Assembly (NCBI GenBank): GCA_963805705.1
Contig: CAWDVH010000001.1
Location: forward strand, 1,612,001 to 1,676,000
Direction of reading: 5' to 3'
Source of the DNA: CAWDVH01 sp963805705
GTDB taxonomy: Bacteria; Actinomycetota; Actinomycetes; Streptosporangiales; Streptosporangiaceae
DNA length: 64,000 bases
Position numbers and translations under genes: made by a program. Of this stretch, positions 48,999-57,719 are shown one piece after another; position 1 is the first letter of the stretch, and each line of letters begins with the position of its first letter. A model generated the notes under the pieces. That model did not search any database. It had not been told where the DNA came from and saw nothing but the letters and a program-made list of their open reading frames with translations.

Positions 48999-49364
48999 TC
49001 AGCCCCCGCTGCCCTCGCCGAGCGCCTCGAGGGCTCTGCGCAGCGCCCGCGCCTCAGAACCCGACACGCTGCGCGCGAATCGGGCGAGGGCCGCGTGGCG
49101 GTCACCGGTCTGGTGCAGCGCGTTCAGCATCAGCTCGGTCACGTACGCTTCCCGGCTCTCCGCCGCGTGGTATCGCCACGCACGGCCATCCCGCTCACGT
49201 CGGGCGAATCCCTTCTTGGAGAGCCTGTCCAGCACCGTCATCACCGTGGTGTGCGCGAGATCCCGGTCGGTCAGCAGGCCGCTCACCTGCCGGACCGTCA
49301 GCGGATCGGACGCTTCCCAGAGCACGTCCATGATGGCACGCTCAAGCTCACCCAGCCGGTTCAC
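48999..49364 (-). CDS. BlaI/MecI/CopY-family repressor
   Basis: A 121-residue winged-helix repressor. NRLGELERAIMDVLWEASDP opens it; LAHTTVMTVLDRLSKKGFAR is the recognition region and YHAAESREAYVTELM the dimer segment. In M. tuberculosis the orthologue responds to beta-lactams and controls ATP synthase and ponA-like genes. GTG 49364 gives the family's N terminus. It is divergent from the macrodomain gene and heads a two-gene operon with the M56 peptidase. Confidence 0.92.
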   Translation of the reverse strand: MNRLGELERAIMDVLWEASDPLTVRQVSGLLTDRDLAHTTVMTVLDRLSKKGFARRERDGRAWRYHAAESREAYVTELMLNALHQTGDRHAALARFARSVSGSEARALRRALEALGEGSGG

Positions 49365-49467
49365 GAAAGATACTCTACCCACGGGAAATTCGGCTGGACA
49401 GGGGCCGCCGCCGTCCGGAACCTGGCCCTGGCTGAGCTGGAGCCGCGCGCGGGAGGTCAGGCCAGGA

Positions 49468-49989
49468 ATGAAGATCACGCTAGCGCTCGGGGACATCACC
49501 GAGCAGCAGGTCGACGCCGTGGTCAACGCCGCGAACTCGTCGCTGCTGGGCGGCGGCGGGGTGGACGGGGCGATTCACCAGCGCGGTGGCCCCGCGATCC
49601 TGGCCGCCTGCCGCGAGCTGCGGGCCGGGACCTACCGGGCCGGCCTGCCCGCCGGGCAGGCGGTCGCGACGACCGCCGGGGAGCTGCCTGCCCGGTGGGT
49701 GATCCATACCGTGGGCCCGGTCTACTCGCCGGGCGAGGACCGGTCGGGCTTGCTCGCCTCGTGCTACGCCGGGTCACTGCGGGTCGCCGATGAGCTCGGC
49801 GCGCGCAGCGTGGCGTTCCCCGCGATCTCGGCGGGCGCCTACGGCTGGCCGGTCGCCGACGCGGCCCGGATCGCCATCGACACCGTACGCGCGACGGCGG
49901 CCGGCGCGGATGAGGTGCGTTTCGTGCTGTGGCGCGCTGATGCCCTGGAGGCGTTCCGGGTGGCGCTGGATGCGAGACTGGGCTGGTGA
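49468..49989 (+). CDS. Macrodomain protein (O-acetyl-ADP-ribose deacetylase type)
   Basis: A 173-residue MacroD-type hydrolase that should remove ADP-ribose or deacetylate O-acetyl-ADP-ribose. ITLALGDITEQQVDAVVNAA, NSSLLGGGGVDGAIHQRGG and SVAFPAISAGAYGWP are the ADP-ribose-binding loops. ATG 49468 has GGAGG about 11 bases upstream. It is followed 31 bases later by the aminotransferase gene. Confidence 0.95.
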   Translation: MKITLALGDITEQQVDAVVNAANSSLLGGGGVDGAIHQRGGPAILAACRELRAGTYRAGLPAGQAVATTAGELPARWVIHTVGPVYSPGEDRSGLLASCYAGSLRVADELGARSVAFPAISAGAYGWPVADAARIAIDTVRATAAGADEVRFVLWRADALEAFRVALDARLGW

Positions 49990-50020
49990 GCCCGGAGCTC
50001 ATCTGCCCAGGAGGACGAGG

Positions 50021-51097
50021 ATGTCCGCACAGTTCCCGAGATTCCGGCCGGTCCTTGACACGTTCGCTCCCTACCAGCCCGGCAAGCCCCCGTCGGCGGC
50101 GGGCGGCAGGGCCGTCAAGCTCTCCTCGAACGAGTCGCCGTTCGGCCCGCTGCCGTCCGTGCTCAAGGTCATCACCGAGGCGGCTGCCGCCATCAACAGG
50201 TACCCCGATAACGGTGCGGTGGAGCTGACCGACGCCATCGCGAGCCGTTTCGGCGTCCCTGCCTCGCATGTGGCGGTCGGCTGCGGTTCCGTCGGCGTGG
50301 CCCAGCAGCTGCTGGAGGCCGTCGGGGAGCCGGACGCGGAGGTCATGTACGCGTGGCGCTCCTTCGAGGCTTACCCGTACCTGAGCGACCTGGCGGGCGC
50401 GACGTCGGTCCGGGTCCCGCTGCGCGACCAGGCCCACGACCTGGCCGCGATGGCCGATGCGATCACCGGGCGGACAAGGCTGATCTTCGTCTGCAATCCC
50501 AACAACCCGACCGGCACCGTCGTGCGGCGCGGCGAGCTCGAGGAATTCCTTGACCGGGTGCCGCCGGACTGCCTGGTCGTGCTGGACGAGGCCTACGCCG
50601 AGTACGTGCGCGATCCCGGCGTGCCGGACGGGATGACCTTGTACGCCGATCGCCCGAACGTGGCCGTGCTGCGGACGTTCTCCAAGGCCTACGGGCTGGC
50701 CGGGCTGCGGGTCGGCTTCCTGGTCGGGCATGAGCCCGTCGCCGCGGCGGCCCGCAAGACCATGCTGACCTTCTCGGTCAACGCGCTCGCGCAGGCGGCG
50801 GCGGTGGCATCGCTGGAAGCCGCACCTGAGCTGCTCGACCGGGTCGAGATAGTGGTCGGCGAGCGGGACCGGGTCCGCGGCGAGCTGCTCGCCCAGGGCT
50901 GGACGGTGCCGCCGACCCAGGCGAACTTCGTCTGGCTTGGCCTCGGCGAGGACACCGCCGACTTCACCCGCGCCTGCGACCGCGCCGGGATCAGCGTCCG
51001 CGCGTTCGGCGCGGAGGGCGCCAGGGTGACGATCGGCGATCACGAGTCGAACGACGCGTTCCTCGCGGTCGCCCGCGCGTACCCGCGGCACCGCTGA
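50021..51097 (+). CDS. HisC/aromatic aminotransferase, class I/II PLP enzyme
   Basis: A 358-residue fold-type I aminotransferase. LSSNESPFGPLPSVLKVI opens it, FVCNPNNPTGTVV and LDEAYAEYV hold the PLP Asn and Asp/Tyr, and the Schiff-base Lys lies in TFSKAYGLAGLRVGFLVG. The overall pattern fits histidinol-phosphate or aromatic aminotransferase (Pat, Rv3772). No his genes are near, favouring the Pat role. AGGAGG lies well spaced before the ATG. Confidence 0.93.
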   Translation: MSAQFPRFRPVLDTFAPYQPGKPPSAAGGRAVKLSSNESPFGPLPSVLKVITEAAAAINRYPDNGAVELTDAIASRFGVPASHVAVGCGSVGVAQQLLEAVGEPDAEVMYAWRSFEAYPYLSDLAGATSVRVPLRDQAHDLAAMADAITGRTRLIFVCNPNNPTGTVVRRGELEEFLDRVPPDCLVVLDEAYAEYVRDPGVPDGMTLYADRPNVAVLRTFSKAYGLAGLRVGFLVGHEPVAAAARKTMLTFSVNALAQAAAVASLEAAPELLDRVEIVVGERDRVRGELLAQGWTVPPTQANFVWLGLGEDTADFTRACDRAGISVRAFGAEGARVTIGDHESNDAFLAVARAYPRHR

Positions 51098-51116
51098 CGC
51101 CCCTACGCTGAGCAGC

Positions 51117-52046
51117 GTGAAGGTCTACGTGATCCACGAGAACCCGGACTGGTACGCGCCGATCGGGGCAGCATTCGACGATGCCGGAGTCCCGCATGAG
51201 CAGTGGCTGCTGGGCGAGGGCATGCTCGACCTCGACGAGAAGCCGCCCGCCGGGGTGTTCTGGTCGCGGATGAGCGCGTCGGCGCACACCAGGGGCCACC
51301 CGCTGGCCAAGGACCAGGCCCGCGGGGTGCTCAGCTGGCTGGAGTCGCACGGGCGCCGGGTCGTGAACGGGCGGCGGGTGCTGGACCTGGAGCTGAGCAA
51401 GGTCGAGCAGCTCACCGCGCTGCGCACCGCCGGATTCGACGTCCCGCGCACGGTGGCCGTGACCGGCCGCGGTGCGCTGGCCGCCGCGGCCAGGAAGCTG
51501 CCCGCGCCGTTCATCAGCAAGCACAACCAGGGCGGCAAGGGACTGGGGGTTGCGCTGTTCGGCAGCCATGATGAATTCGATGCCGACCTGGCCTCGCCGC
51601 GGTACCTGCCGCCGGCGGACGGGATCACCTTGCTGCAGGAGTACCTGCGCGCGGCCGAGCCGGTGATCACCAGGGTCGAGGTGGCCGGCGGCGATTTCGC
51701 CTACGCGATCACCGCCGACACCGCGCGGGGCGGATTCGAGCTGTGCCCGGCGGATGCCTGCGCTGTGGATCAGGCCGGGGATCAGGAACCCGGCCCCGGC
51801 CTGTTCGCGCTGCGCTCGGATTTCGATCACCCGATTGTCGGCCGGTACCTGGACTTCGCCCGCGGTCACGGGATCGAGATCGCGGGATTCGAGTTCATCG
51901 AGACCTCCGACGGGCGCCTGGTGACCTACGACATCAACACCACCACGAACTACAACGCCGAGATCGAGGCCGTCGCGCCCCGGCCCGCGCTGCCGCAGGT
52001 GGCGCGGTTCTTCGGGCGGCTGCTGGCCGATGAGGCCAGGATCTGA
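51117..52046 (+). CDS. ATP-grasp ligase-like protein (RimK-related)
   Basis: A 309-residue ATP-grasp-fold protein. VYVIHENPDWYAPIGAAF starts the pre-ATP-grasp domain, PFISKHNQGGKGLGVALFG is the ATP-binding Lys and flexible loop, and GFEFIETSDGRLVTYDINTT holds the metal-binding Glu and Asn. Such enzymes join a carboxylate to an amine. The substrate is unknown. It begins at GTG 19 bases after the aminotransferase, so the two may form a pathway. Confidence 0.85.
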   Translation: MKVYVIHENPDWYAPIGAAFDDAGVPHEQWLLGEGMLDLDEKPPAGVFWSRMSASAHTRGHPLAKDQARGVLSWLESHGRRVVNGRRVLDLELSKVEQLTALRTAGFDVPRTVAVTGRGALAAAARKLPAPFISKHNQGGKGLGVALFGSHDEFDADLASPRYLPPADGITLLQEYLRAAEPVITRVEVAGGDFAYAITADTARGGFELCPADACAVDQAGDQEPGPGLFALRSDFDHPIVGRYLDFARGHGIEIAGFEFIETSDGRLVTYDINTTTNYNAEIEAVAPRPALPQVARFFGRLLADEARI

Positions 52047-52085
52047 GCAGGTTCACGGCCAGAAGCCCTGGGCACAGAAGCTCAG

Positions 52086-52171
52086 AGCACAGGGCACACA
52101 GCACAGGGCACATCAAGCACAGGGCACATCAAGCACAGGACACACCAAGCAGGGCTCACAGCACGGGACAG
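52086..52171. repeat. Tandem repeat array (16-bp units) upstream of the flavin monooxygenase gene
   Basis: AGCACAGGGCACATCA occurs perfectly twice (52100 and 52116), flanked by a shorter copy at 52086 and decayed copies from 52132 to 52171. The array fills the gap before the start at 52181 and includes its likely ribosome-binding site region. Confidence 0.85.
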
Positions 52172-52180
52172 GAGCGGGCG

Positions 52181-53218
52181 ATGCGGTTCGGGTACTGGAT
52201 GCCGATATTCGGCGGCTGGCTGCGTAATGTCCAGGACGAGGGCATGACCATCGCCTGGCCGTACATCCGCGAGCTAGCCGTCGAGAGCGAGCAGCACGGC
52301 TTCGGGCTGTCCTTGATCGCCGAGCTGAACCTCAATGACATCAAGGGCCATCGTGCCCCGTCCCTGGACTGCTGGGCCCTCGCGCCGGCGGTCGCGGCGG
52401 TGACCTCGACGCTGGAGCTGATGCTCGCCGTCCGGCCCAACTACCACTCGCCGTCACTGACCGCCAAGGCGCTGTCCACGCTGGACACGATCGCTCCCGG
52501 CCGGCTGTCGCTGAACGTCGTGTCGTCCTGGTGGAAGGACGAGGCGGCCCAGTACGGCGCCCCGTTCGATGTGCATGACGCCAGGTACGCGCGGACGCAG
52601 GAGTGGCTGGATGTCGTCTCCCGGCTGCTGCGCGAGGACACGGTGACCCACCAGGGCCCGCTGTATCAGCTCGATGGCGCGGTGCTGGAGCCCAAGCCGG
52701 CCCGGCCGCCGAGTGTCTACATGGGCGGGGAGTCGCCGAAGGCCAAGGAGGTCATCGCGCATCAGGCCGATGCCTACGTGATGCACGGGGACGCCCCGGA
52801 GGTCATCGCGGCCAAGGTCGCTGACATGAGCGCGCGCCGCGCGCAGGCCGGGAAGCCTCCGCTGGCCTTCGGCGTGTCCGGGTACGTGATCTGCCGGGAT
52901 ACCCAGGCCCAGGCGCAGGCCGAGCTGGAGCGGATTCTCGACGTCCGGTCCTCACCGGCGGCCTATGCCTCCTACCAGGACTTCGTGGCGGGGTCGCAGC
53001 TGGAGTCCCGTGTCTCGCTGGAGGAGTACAGCGTCTCCAACCGCGGGCTGCGCAGCGGCCTGATCGGGACGCCCGAGCAGATCACCGACCGCATCCGCGC
53101 CTATGAGCAGGCCGGAGTCGGACTGATGCTGCTGCAGTTCTCCCCGCAGCGCGAGGAGATGGCCCGCTTCGGCGCCGACGTGATCAGGGGCTACCCGGCC
53201 GCGGCGCCGACCGCCTGA
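52181..53218 (+). CDS. LLM-class flavin-dependent monooxygenase (SsuD/SfnG-like)
   Basis: A 345-residue bacterial luciferase-like TIM-barrel enzyme using FMNH2. RFGYWMPIFGGWLRNVQDEG, the Tyr-His-Ser segment VRPNYHSPSL, and LDTIAPGRLSLNVVSSWWKDE resemble alkanesulfonate and dimethyl-sulfone monooxygenases. GGESPKAKEVIAHQADAYV is the phosphate-site loop. A role in organosulfur use is inferred; no reductase or transporter is adjacent. Confidence 0.92.
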   Translation: MRFGYWMPIFGGWLRNVQDEGMTIAWPYIRELAVESEQHGFGLSLIAELNLNDIKGHRAPSLDCWALAPAVAAVTSTLELMLAVRPNYHSPSLTAKALSTLDTIAPGRLSLNVVSSWWKDEAAQYGAPFDVHDARYARTQEWLDVVSRLLREDTVTHQGPLYQLDGAVLEPKPARPPSVYMGGESPKAKEVIAHQADAYVMHGDAPEVIAAKVADMSARRAQAGKPPLAFGVSGYVICRDTQAQAQAELERILDVRSSPAAYASYQDFVAGSQLESRVSLEEYSVSNRGLRSGLIGTPEQITDRIRAYEQAGVGLMLLQFSPQREEMARFGADVIRGYPAAAPTA

Positions 53219-53264
53219 GCCGCCGCGCGGGCGCCGCCGCCGGCGGCCAGGCCCCGCGGCTGTC

Positions 53265-54623
53265 TCACCGGCCCGGCCCGCGCTCCAGCTTCTCGACGAC
53301 CAGGCGGTAGGCCTGGCGGGGCCGGCCAGGCTGCGGTGTCCTGCTCGGCGGCAGCGGCCAGGCCAGCCCCTCCTCGACCAGCGCATGCAGCAGCCGGCGC
53401 GCCGTGCGCGGGGTAACGGCCAGCAGCCGCCCGGCCGTCTCGGCGTCGACGACGAGCGCCGTGTCGGCCGCGGGCAGCTGGCCGGCCAGCCGGGCGAGCG
53501 TCTCCAGGCCCCTGGACTTGGCCGTCGTCGACGCCGGCAGCCGCCCGGCCGGCCCGGCGGTTTGGCCGACGGCGTCTGCGGCGGGCGCGGGCCCGGCCGA
53601 TCCGGTCCGGGTCCGGCCGAGCACCGACCGGGCCCGCGCCTCGGCGTCGAGCGCCGTGCGGCCCAGCCCGACGCCGACCTCGACGCCGATCCCCAGTTCG
53701 CTGCGGGCCCGCTCCGCGAACGGGGGCACGCGGAAGCCCTCGGTGGCGCCGGCCAGGGAGCCGCGAGTGGCGGTGACGAGGAAGCCGTAGTCGCTCACCG
53801 GGCAGATCGTGGCCTGGATCCGCTGGGCCTCCTGGACCAGGAACCGGTGCACGGTGAGCCGCAGTTCCTCGCGCGAGTTCCTGGGCACCGCGCGCCGGGC
53901 GGTATCTCGCAGCGTGGGCACCTCGACCAGGACCACGGCCAGTTGGGCGTCCTCCAGCCTGCGGTTGCCGCCGAGCAGGGCGGCGGTGCGCAGCGCTGAG
54001 CGGATCGCGCTGCTCGTAGGGCGCACGGTGACCACCGGGATCCGGGCGGCCGACAGCCGCGCGGCCACCGACTGAAGGCAGGTGAAGGCTACCGAGGTCT
54101 CGTCCCGGCGCCAGAGCCGCTCGTGGAAGGACGCCAGCGCGGCCGGGCCTGCGGAATCCTCGCGCACGTGCACGCCCTCCGTGGGGACGCCCACCTCGGC
54201 GAATGCCTCATCGACGTCGGTGCGGCTCAGCACGTCGATGCTGGATCGCGCGATATCACTGTCACCGCCCCGGCTGGCGCGCAGCAGCGCGGCGTACAGG
54301 GCGCTGCCGCCGAGCGGAAGGTAAGCGGCGGGGACGCGAAGCACGCCGGCCCGGCGCGCGTACTCGTAAGACAGATGGCTGGCGAACAGGCACGCGTCGA
54401 CGGCGCTGCCCAGCCGGGTCACTTTCTCCGCGGCCTCCTGCTCGTCCTGGTAGGCGGCCGCGACGAGCCTGCGGGCCGGAGCGTAGGCCGCCGCCGCGGG
54501 CGTCACCGGGATGCCACCGTGGGCGGCGGCCGGGAAGCCGGACAGCATGATTCTCTCGACCAGCTCATGCGGCCCGATGATGCCGATCGTGAGCTCGCCA
54601 TGGGCCTGGCTGGCACTCCTCAC
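53265..54623 (-). CDS. Putative transcriptional regulator, family not recognised
   Basis: A 452-residue protein. The N-terminal part (ELTIGIIGPHELVERIMLSG, AAAYQDEQEAAEKVTRL) looks like a ligand-binding alpha/beta domain. The middle (ICPVSDYGFLVTATRGSL, IGVEVGVGLGRTALDAEARA) recalls a degenerate nucleotide-cyclase-like fold. The C terminus (LLAVTPRTARRLLHALVEEG) is a probable winged helix-turn-helix. Function and ligand are unknown. It is downstream of murA on the same strand, with a 247-bp AT-richer gap between that probably holds its promoter. Confidence 0.7.
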   Translation of the reverse strand: MRSASQAHGELTIGIIGPHELVERIMLSGFPAAAHGGIPVTPAAAAYAPARRLVAAAYQDEQEAAEKVTRLGSAVDACLFASHLSYEYARRAGVLRVPAAYLPLGGSALYAALLRASRGGDSDIARSSIDVLSRTDVDEAFAEVGVPTEGVHVREDSAGPAALASFHERLWRRDETSVAFTCLQSVAARLSAARIPVVTVRPTSSAIRSALRTAALLGGNRRLEDAQLAVVLVEVPTLRDTARRAVPRNSREELRLTVHRFLVQEAQRIQATICPVSDYGFLVTATRGSLAGATEGFRVPPFAERARSELGIGVEVGVGLGRTALDAEARARSVLGRTRTGSAGPAPAADAVGQTAGPAGRLPASTTAKSRGLETLARLAGQLPAADTALVVDAETAGRLLAVTPRTARRLLHALVEEGLAWPLPPSRTPQPGRPRQAYRLVVEKLERGPGR

Positions 54624-54870
54624 GACAGCCCGCTTGCCGTGATCGGCCCGGCGAATGCGATCACTGTCCGGCTGCCGGTAATCCGCGCCATTTCCTGTCC
54701 CGTCCCGGGCCCCATGCCCGCGTAGCGATATTTCCGGTCCCTACATTTAGTAGCTCACGGAGAAGATCACTGGAAGAGGCAATGATCGGCTCTTACGCGA
54801 AAAGCAGTGCGCAAGCCGGACGGGCAGGGCGCGATAAAAGGCTAACACGGCGCAGATTTTCGCTGAACGC

Positions 54871-56151
54871 TCAGTCGTCGGTTTCCTCGATGACATCGGC
54901 GCCCAGGCTGGTCAGCCGGGTGGCTACCGAGACATGGCCGCGGTCGATCGGGTAGCCAGGCGCTACGACGGTCTCGCCTTCGGCGGCCAGACCGGCCAGG
55001 ACCAGCGCGATCCCGGTGCGCAGATCGTGCGCGATCACCTCGGCGCCCTTCAGCGCCGCGGGCCCGTGCACCAGGACGGCGCTCCCGGCCACCTCGACCT
55101 TGGCCCCCATCTTGTTCAGCTCGCCCGCCAGCATGTAGCGGCCGTCGTAGATGGTTTCCCTGATGTAGCTGGTGCCATCAGCCAGGCAGCTCACGGCCAT
55201 GATCGGCGACTGAAGGTCGGTCGCGAAGCCGGGGAACGGGCTGGTGATCACGTTGATCGGGCGCAGCTGCCGGTCCCTGCGCACCTGCAGGACCGCGCCG
55301 TGCGTCGAGAATTCGACGCCCATCTGCTCGAGCTTCCAGCGCGCTACCCCGAAGTGGTCGAGCGAGGCGCCGACCAGGCTCAGCTCGCCGCCGGTAATCG
55401 CGGCGGCCATGGCGAAGACGGCCGCGTCGATCCGGTCCGGCATGACGGTGTGCTCCACCGCCGTCAGCTCGCTGACGCCCTCGACGGTGACGAATCCGGT
55501 GCCGCCGCCGCGAATCTGCGCGCCCATCTTGGTGAGGAATGCGATCACATCCTGCACCTCCGGCTCAAGCGCCGTATTGTCGATCACCGTGGTGCCCGGT
55601 GCGAGCGAGGCGGCCATGATCAGGTTCTCGGTGCCGGTGTGCGACGGGGTGTCCAGGTAGAGATGCGCACCGCGCAGGCGATCAGCCTTCAGGTAAATCT
55701 GGGTCTCGCCCTGATCGACAATCGCCCCCAGCCGCGCGAATCCCCGGTAATGAAAGTCAAGATCGCGGCTGCCGAGATTGCATCCCCCGACCCCCTCGAG
55801 GACGGCCTCGCCGAGCCGGTGCAGCAGCGCCGGGACGAACAGCACCGACCCGCGGAAACTGCGGGTGATCTCGGCCGGGAGCACCGGGCTGGTGAGCTGG
55901 GAGGCGTCGACGACCAGGGTCTGCTCTGCCTCGTGGAATTTCACGACTGCGCCCACGGCCTGGGCGAGCTCGACGGCCCGGCGCACGTCCTCGATCACCG
56001 GGACGTTCCGCAGGACGGTGCGGCCTTTCTCGGCCAGCAGCGAGGCGGCGATCATCTTCAGGGCAGCGTTCTTGGCGCCTTGCACGAAGACCGTTCCCTG
56101 CAGCTGGTTACCGCCTCGGACACGGTAGCGGGTCTTAGGGCCGCTGGTCAT
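54871..56151 (-). CDS. murA: MurA-family UDP-GlcNAc 1-carboxyvinyltransferase (divergent)
   Basis: A 426-residue EPSP-synthase-fold enzyme adding enolpyruvate to UDP-GlcNAc, the first peptidoglycan step. GAKNAALKMIAASLLAE holds the Lys-Asn pair, GGCNLGSRDLDFH has the Cys targeted by fosfomycin and the Arg, and YPIDRGHVSVATRL the C-terminal Arg. Other regions deviate from housekeeping MurA (TRSFRGSVLFVPALLHR in place of the RASxxxxGPLLAR type). It may be a second, specialised copy. GGAG is well placed before the ATG. Confidence 0.85.
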   Translation of the reverse strand: MTSGPKTRYRVRGGNQLQGTVFVQGAKNAALKMIAASLLAEKGRTVLRNVPVIEDVRRAVELAQAVGAVVKFHEAEQTLVVDASQLTSPVLPAEITRSFRGSVLFVPALLHRLGEAVLEGVGGCNLGSRDLDFHYRGFARLGAIVDQGETQIYLKADRLRGAHLYLDTPSHTGTENLIMAASLAPGTTVIDNTALEPEVQDVIAFLTKMGAQIRGGGTGFVTVEGVSELTAVEHTVMPDRIDAAVFAMAAAITGGELSLVGASLDHFGVARWKLEQMGVEFSTHGAVLQVRRDRQLRPINVITSPFPGFATDLQSPIMAVSCLADGTSYIRETIYDGRYMLAGELNKMGAKVEVAGSAVLVHGPAALKGAEVIAHDLRTGIALVLAGLAAEGETVVAPGYPIDRGHVSVATRLTSLGADVIEETDD

Positions 56152-56406
56152 CTAGCTGGAACTCCTGTCCCTTGGGTAGGGGGCGTCGCTGCCCCGGCCG
56201 CTGGCCGGGCGCGATGGCATGATCGCCGGCCGACCAGGCGGGCAGGCCGCCCGGTCGCGGGCAGGCCCCGTGTGACGTGAGGTCCCAGTATTCCACCGCT
56301 GATGTACCCGCTAGGCCATCACAGCAGTGTTGCCGGAACTATCCGATCTGGAGCGCCGGCCGGCAGCCGGGATTCTGGCCGCTCCCTCGGCCGGTCAGGC
56401 AGGCCG

Positions 56407-57714
56407 TCAGGCGAGGCGCTCCAGCCGGTCAAAGACGGCGCCGAGGCGCTCCACATAGCGCTCGGGGCGGAAGGCCTCGTCCAGCCGGGCCTCGTCCAGC
56501 GGCTGGCCGCGCCGCGCCGCATGCACGCGGAGCGTCTCGGCGAAGGGCGGACCGCCCTGCCAGGTGTCCATCGCCGCGTCCTGGACCAGGTCGTAGCCGT
56601 CCTCGCGGGACATTCCCGCCGCCACGAGCTCGAGCAGCACCGCCGAGGTATAGATGAGGCCGCGGGTGGCGTCCAGGTTCACCCGCATCCGGGCGGTGTC
56701 CACCACCAGGCCGCTGACCAGGCTCGTGGTCTGCTCCAGCAGGAAGTCGGTGGCGATGGCGGCATCGGGAAGCGCCACCCGTTCGGTGCTGGAATGGGAG
56801 ATATCGCGCTCGTGCCACAGCGGTATTCCCTCCAGCACCGGGACGACCTGCGCGCGGACCACCCTGGCCAGCCCGCAGATCCGTTCTGAGCGGATCGGGT
56901 TTCTCTTGTGCGGCATCGCCGAGGAGCCCTTCTGGCCGGTGCCGAACGACTCGGCCAGCTCGGCGACCTCGGTCCGCTGCCCGTGCCTGACCTCCAGCGC
57001 CACCGCCTCGCAGACGGTGGCGATCAGGGCCAGGACGCTGACCCACTCGGCGATGCCGTCACGGAGCACCACCTGGGTGGCGACGTCCGCGGGCCGGAGC
57101 CTGAGCTCGGCCATGACCTGCGACTCGATGGCCGGGTCGATGTTGGAGTAGGTACCCACGGGTCCGGACAGCTTGCCGACGGCAATCGCCTCCCTGGCCC
57201 TGATCAGCCGGCCGGAGCAGCGCGCGGCGGCGAAGGCGAAGTCAGCCACCCGGTGGCCCCAGACATCGGGCTCGGCGTGGATGCCGTGGGTGCGGCCGGC
57301 CCGCAGCGTGCCGCGGTGCGCGAGCGCATGGTCGCGCAGCGTCCTGGTCAGCTCAGCCAGCCGCCCGGCCAGCAGGTCGCTCGCCTCGGTGAGCTGGAGC
57401 GCGAGGGCGGTGTCCAGCAGGTCCGACGAGGTCATGCCGAAGTGCACGTAGGCCGCGGCCTCGCGCGGGCTGGTGTTGTCGGCCCAGGCGGAGAGGAAGG
57501 CGATGACGTCGTGCCCGGTCACGGCTTCGATCGCGGCGACGGCCGCCGGTGTCGGCGGCGGGGCGGCCCGCACCGGGCCCACGCAGTCGGCGGGTACGGT
57601 GCCGGCCCGCGCGTGCGCCGCCAGGACGAGCATCTCGACCTGGCACCACAGCTCGTACTTATGCGCCTCGCTCCAGACGCGGCCCATCTCGGGCAGGGTG
57701 TATCGCTCGATCAC
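56407..57714 (-). CDS. purB: Adenylosuccinate lyase
   Basis: A 435-residue fumarase-superfamily enzyme acting twice in purine synthesis (SAICAR to AICAR; adenylosuccinate to AMP). The signature loop GSSAMPHKRNPIRSE holds the catalytic Ser. HFGMTSSDLLDTALALQL and RTHGIHAEPDVWGHRVA hold substrate-binding residues. GTG start; it follows ltrA by 5 bases in the purA-purD-ltrA-purB run. Confidence 0.96.
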   Translation of the reverse strand: MIERYTLPEMGRVWSEAHKYELWCQVEMLVLAAHARAGTVPADCVGPVRAAPPPTPAAVAAIEAVTGHDVIAFLSAWADNTSPREAAAYVHFGMTSSDLLDTALALQLTEASDLLAGRLAELTRTLRDHALAHRGTLRAGRTHGIHAEPDVWGHRVADFAFAAARCSGRLIRAREAIAVGKLSGPVGTYSNIDPAIESQVMAELRLRPADVATQVVLRDGIAEWVSVLALIATVCEAVALEVRHGQRTEVAELAESFGTGQKGSSAMPHKRNPIRSERICGLARVVRAQVVPVLEGIPLWHERDISHSSTERVALPDAAIATDFLLEQTTSLVSGLVVDTARMRVNLDATRGLIYTSAVLLELVAAGMSREDGYDLVQDAAMDTWQGGPPFAETLRVHAARRGQPLDEARLDEAFRPERYVERLGAVFDRLERLA

Positions 57715-57719
57715 CTGTC

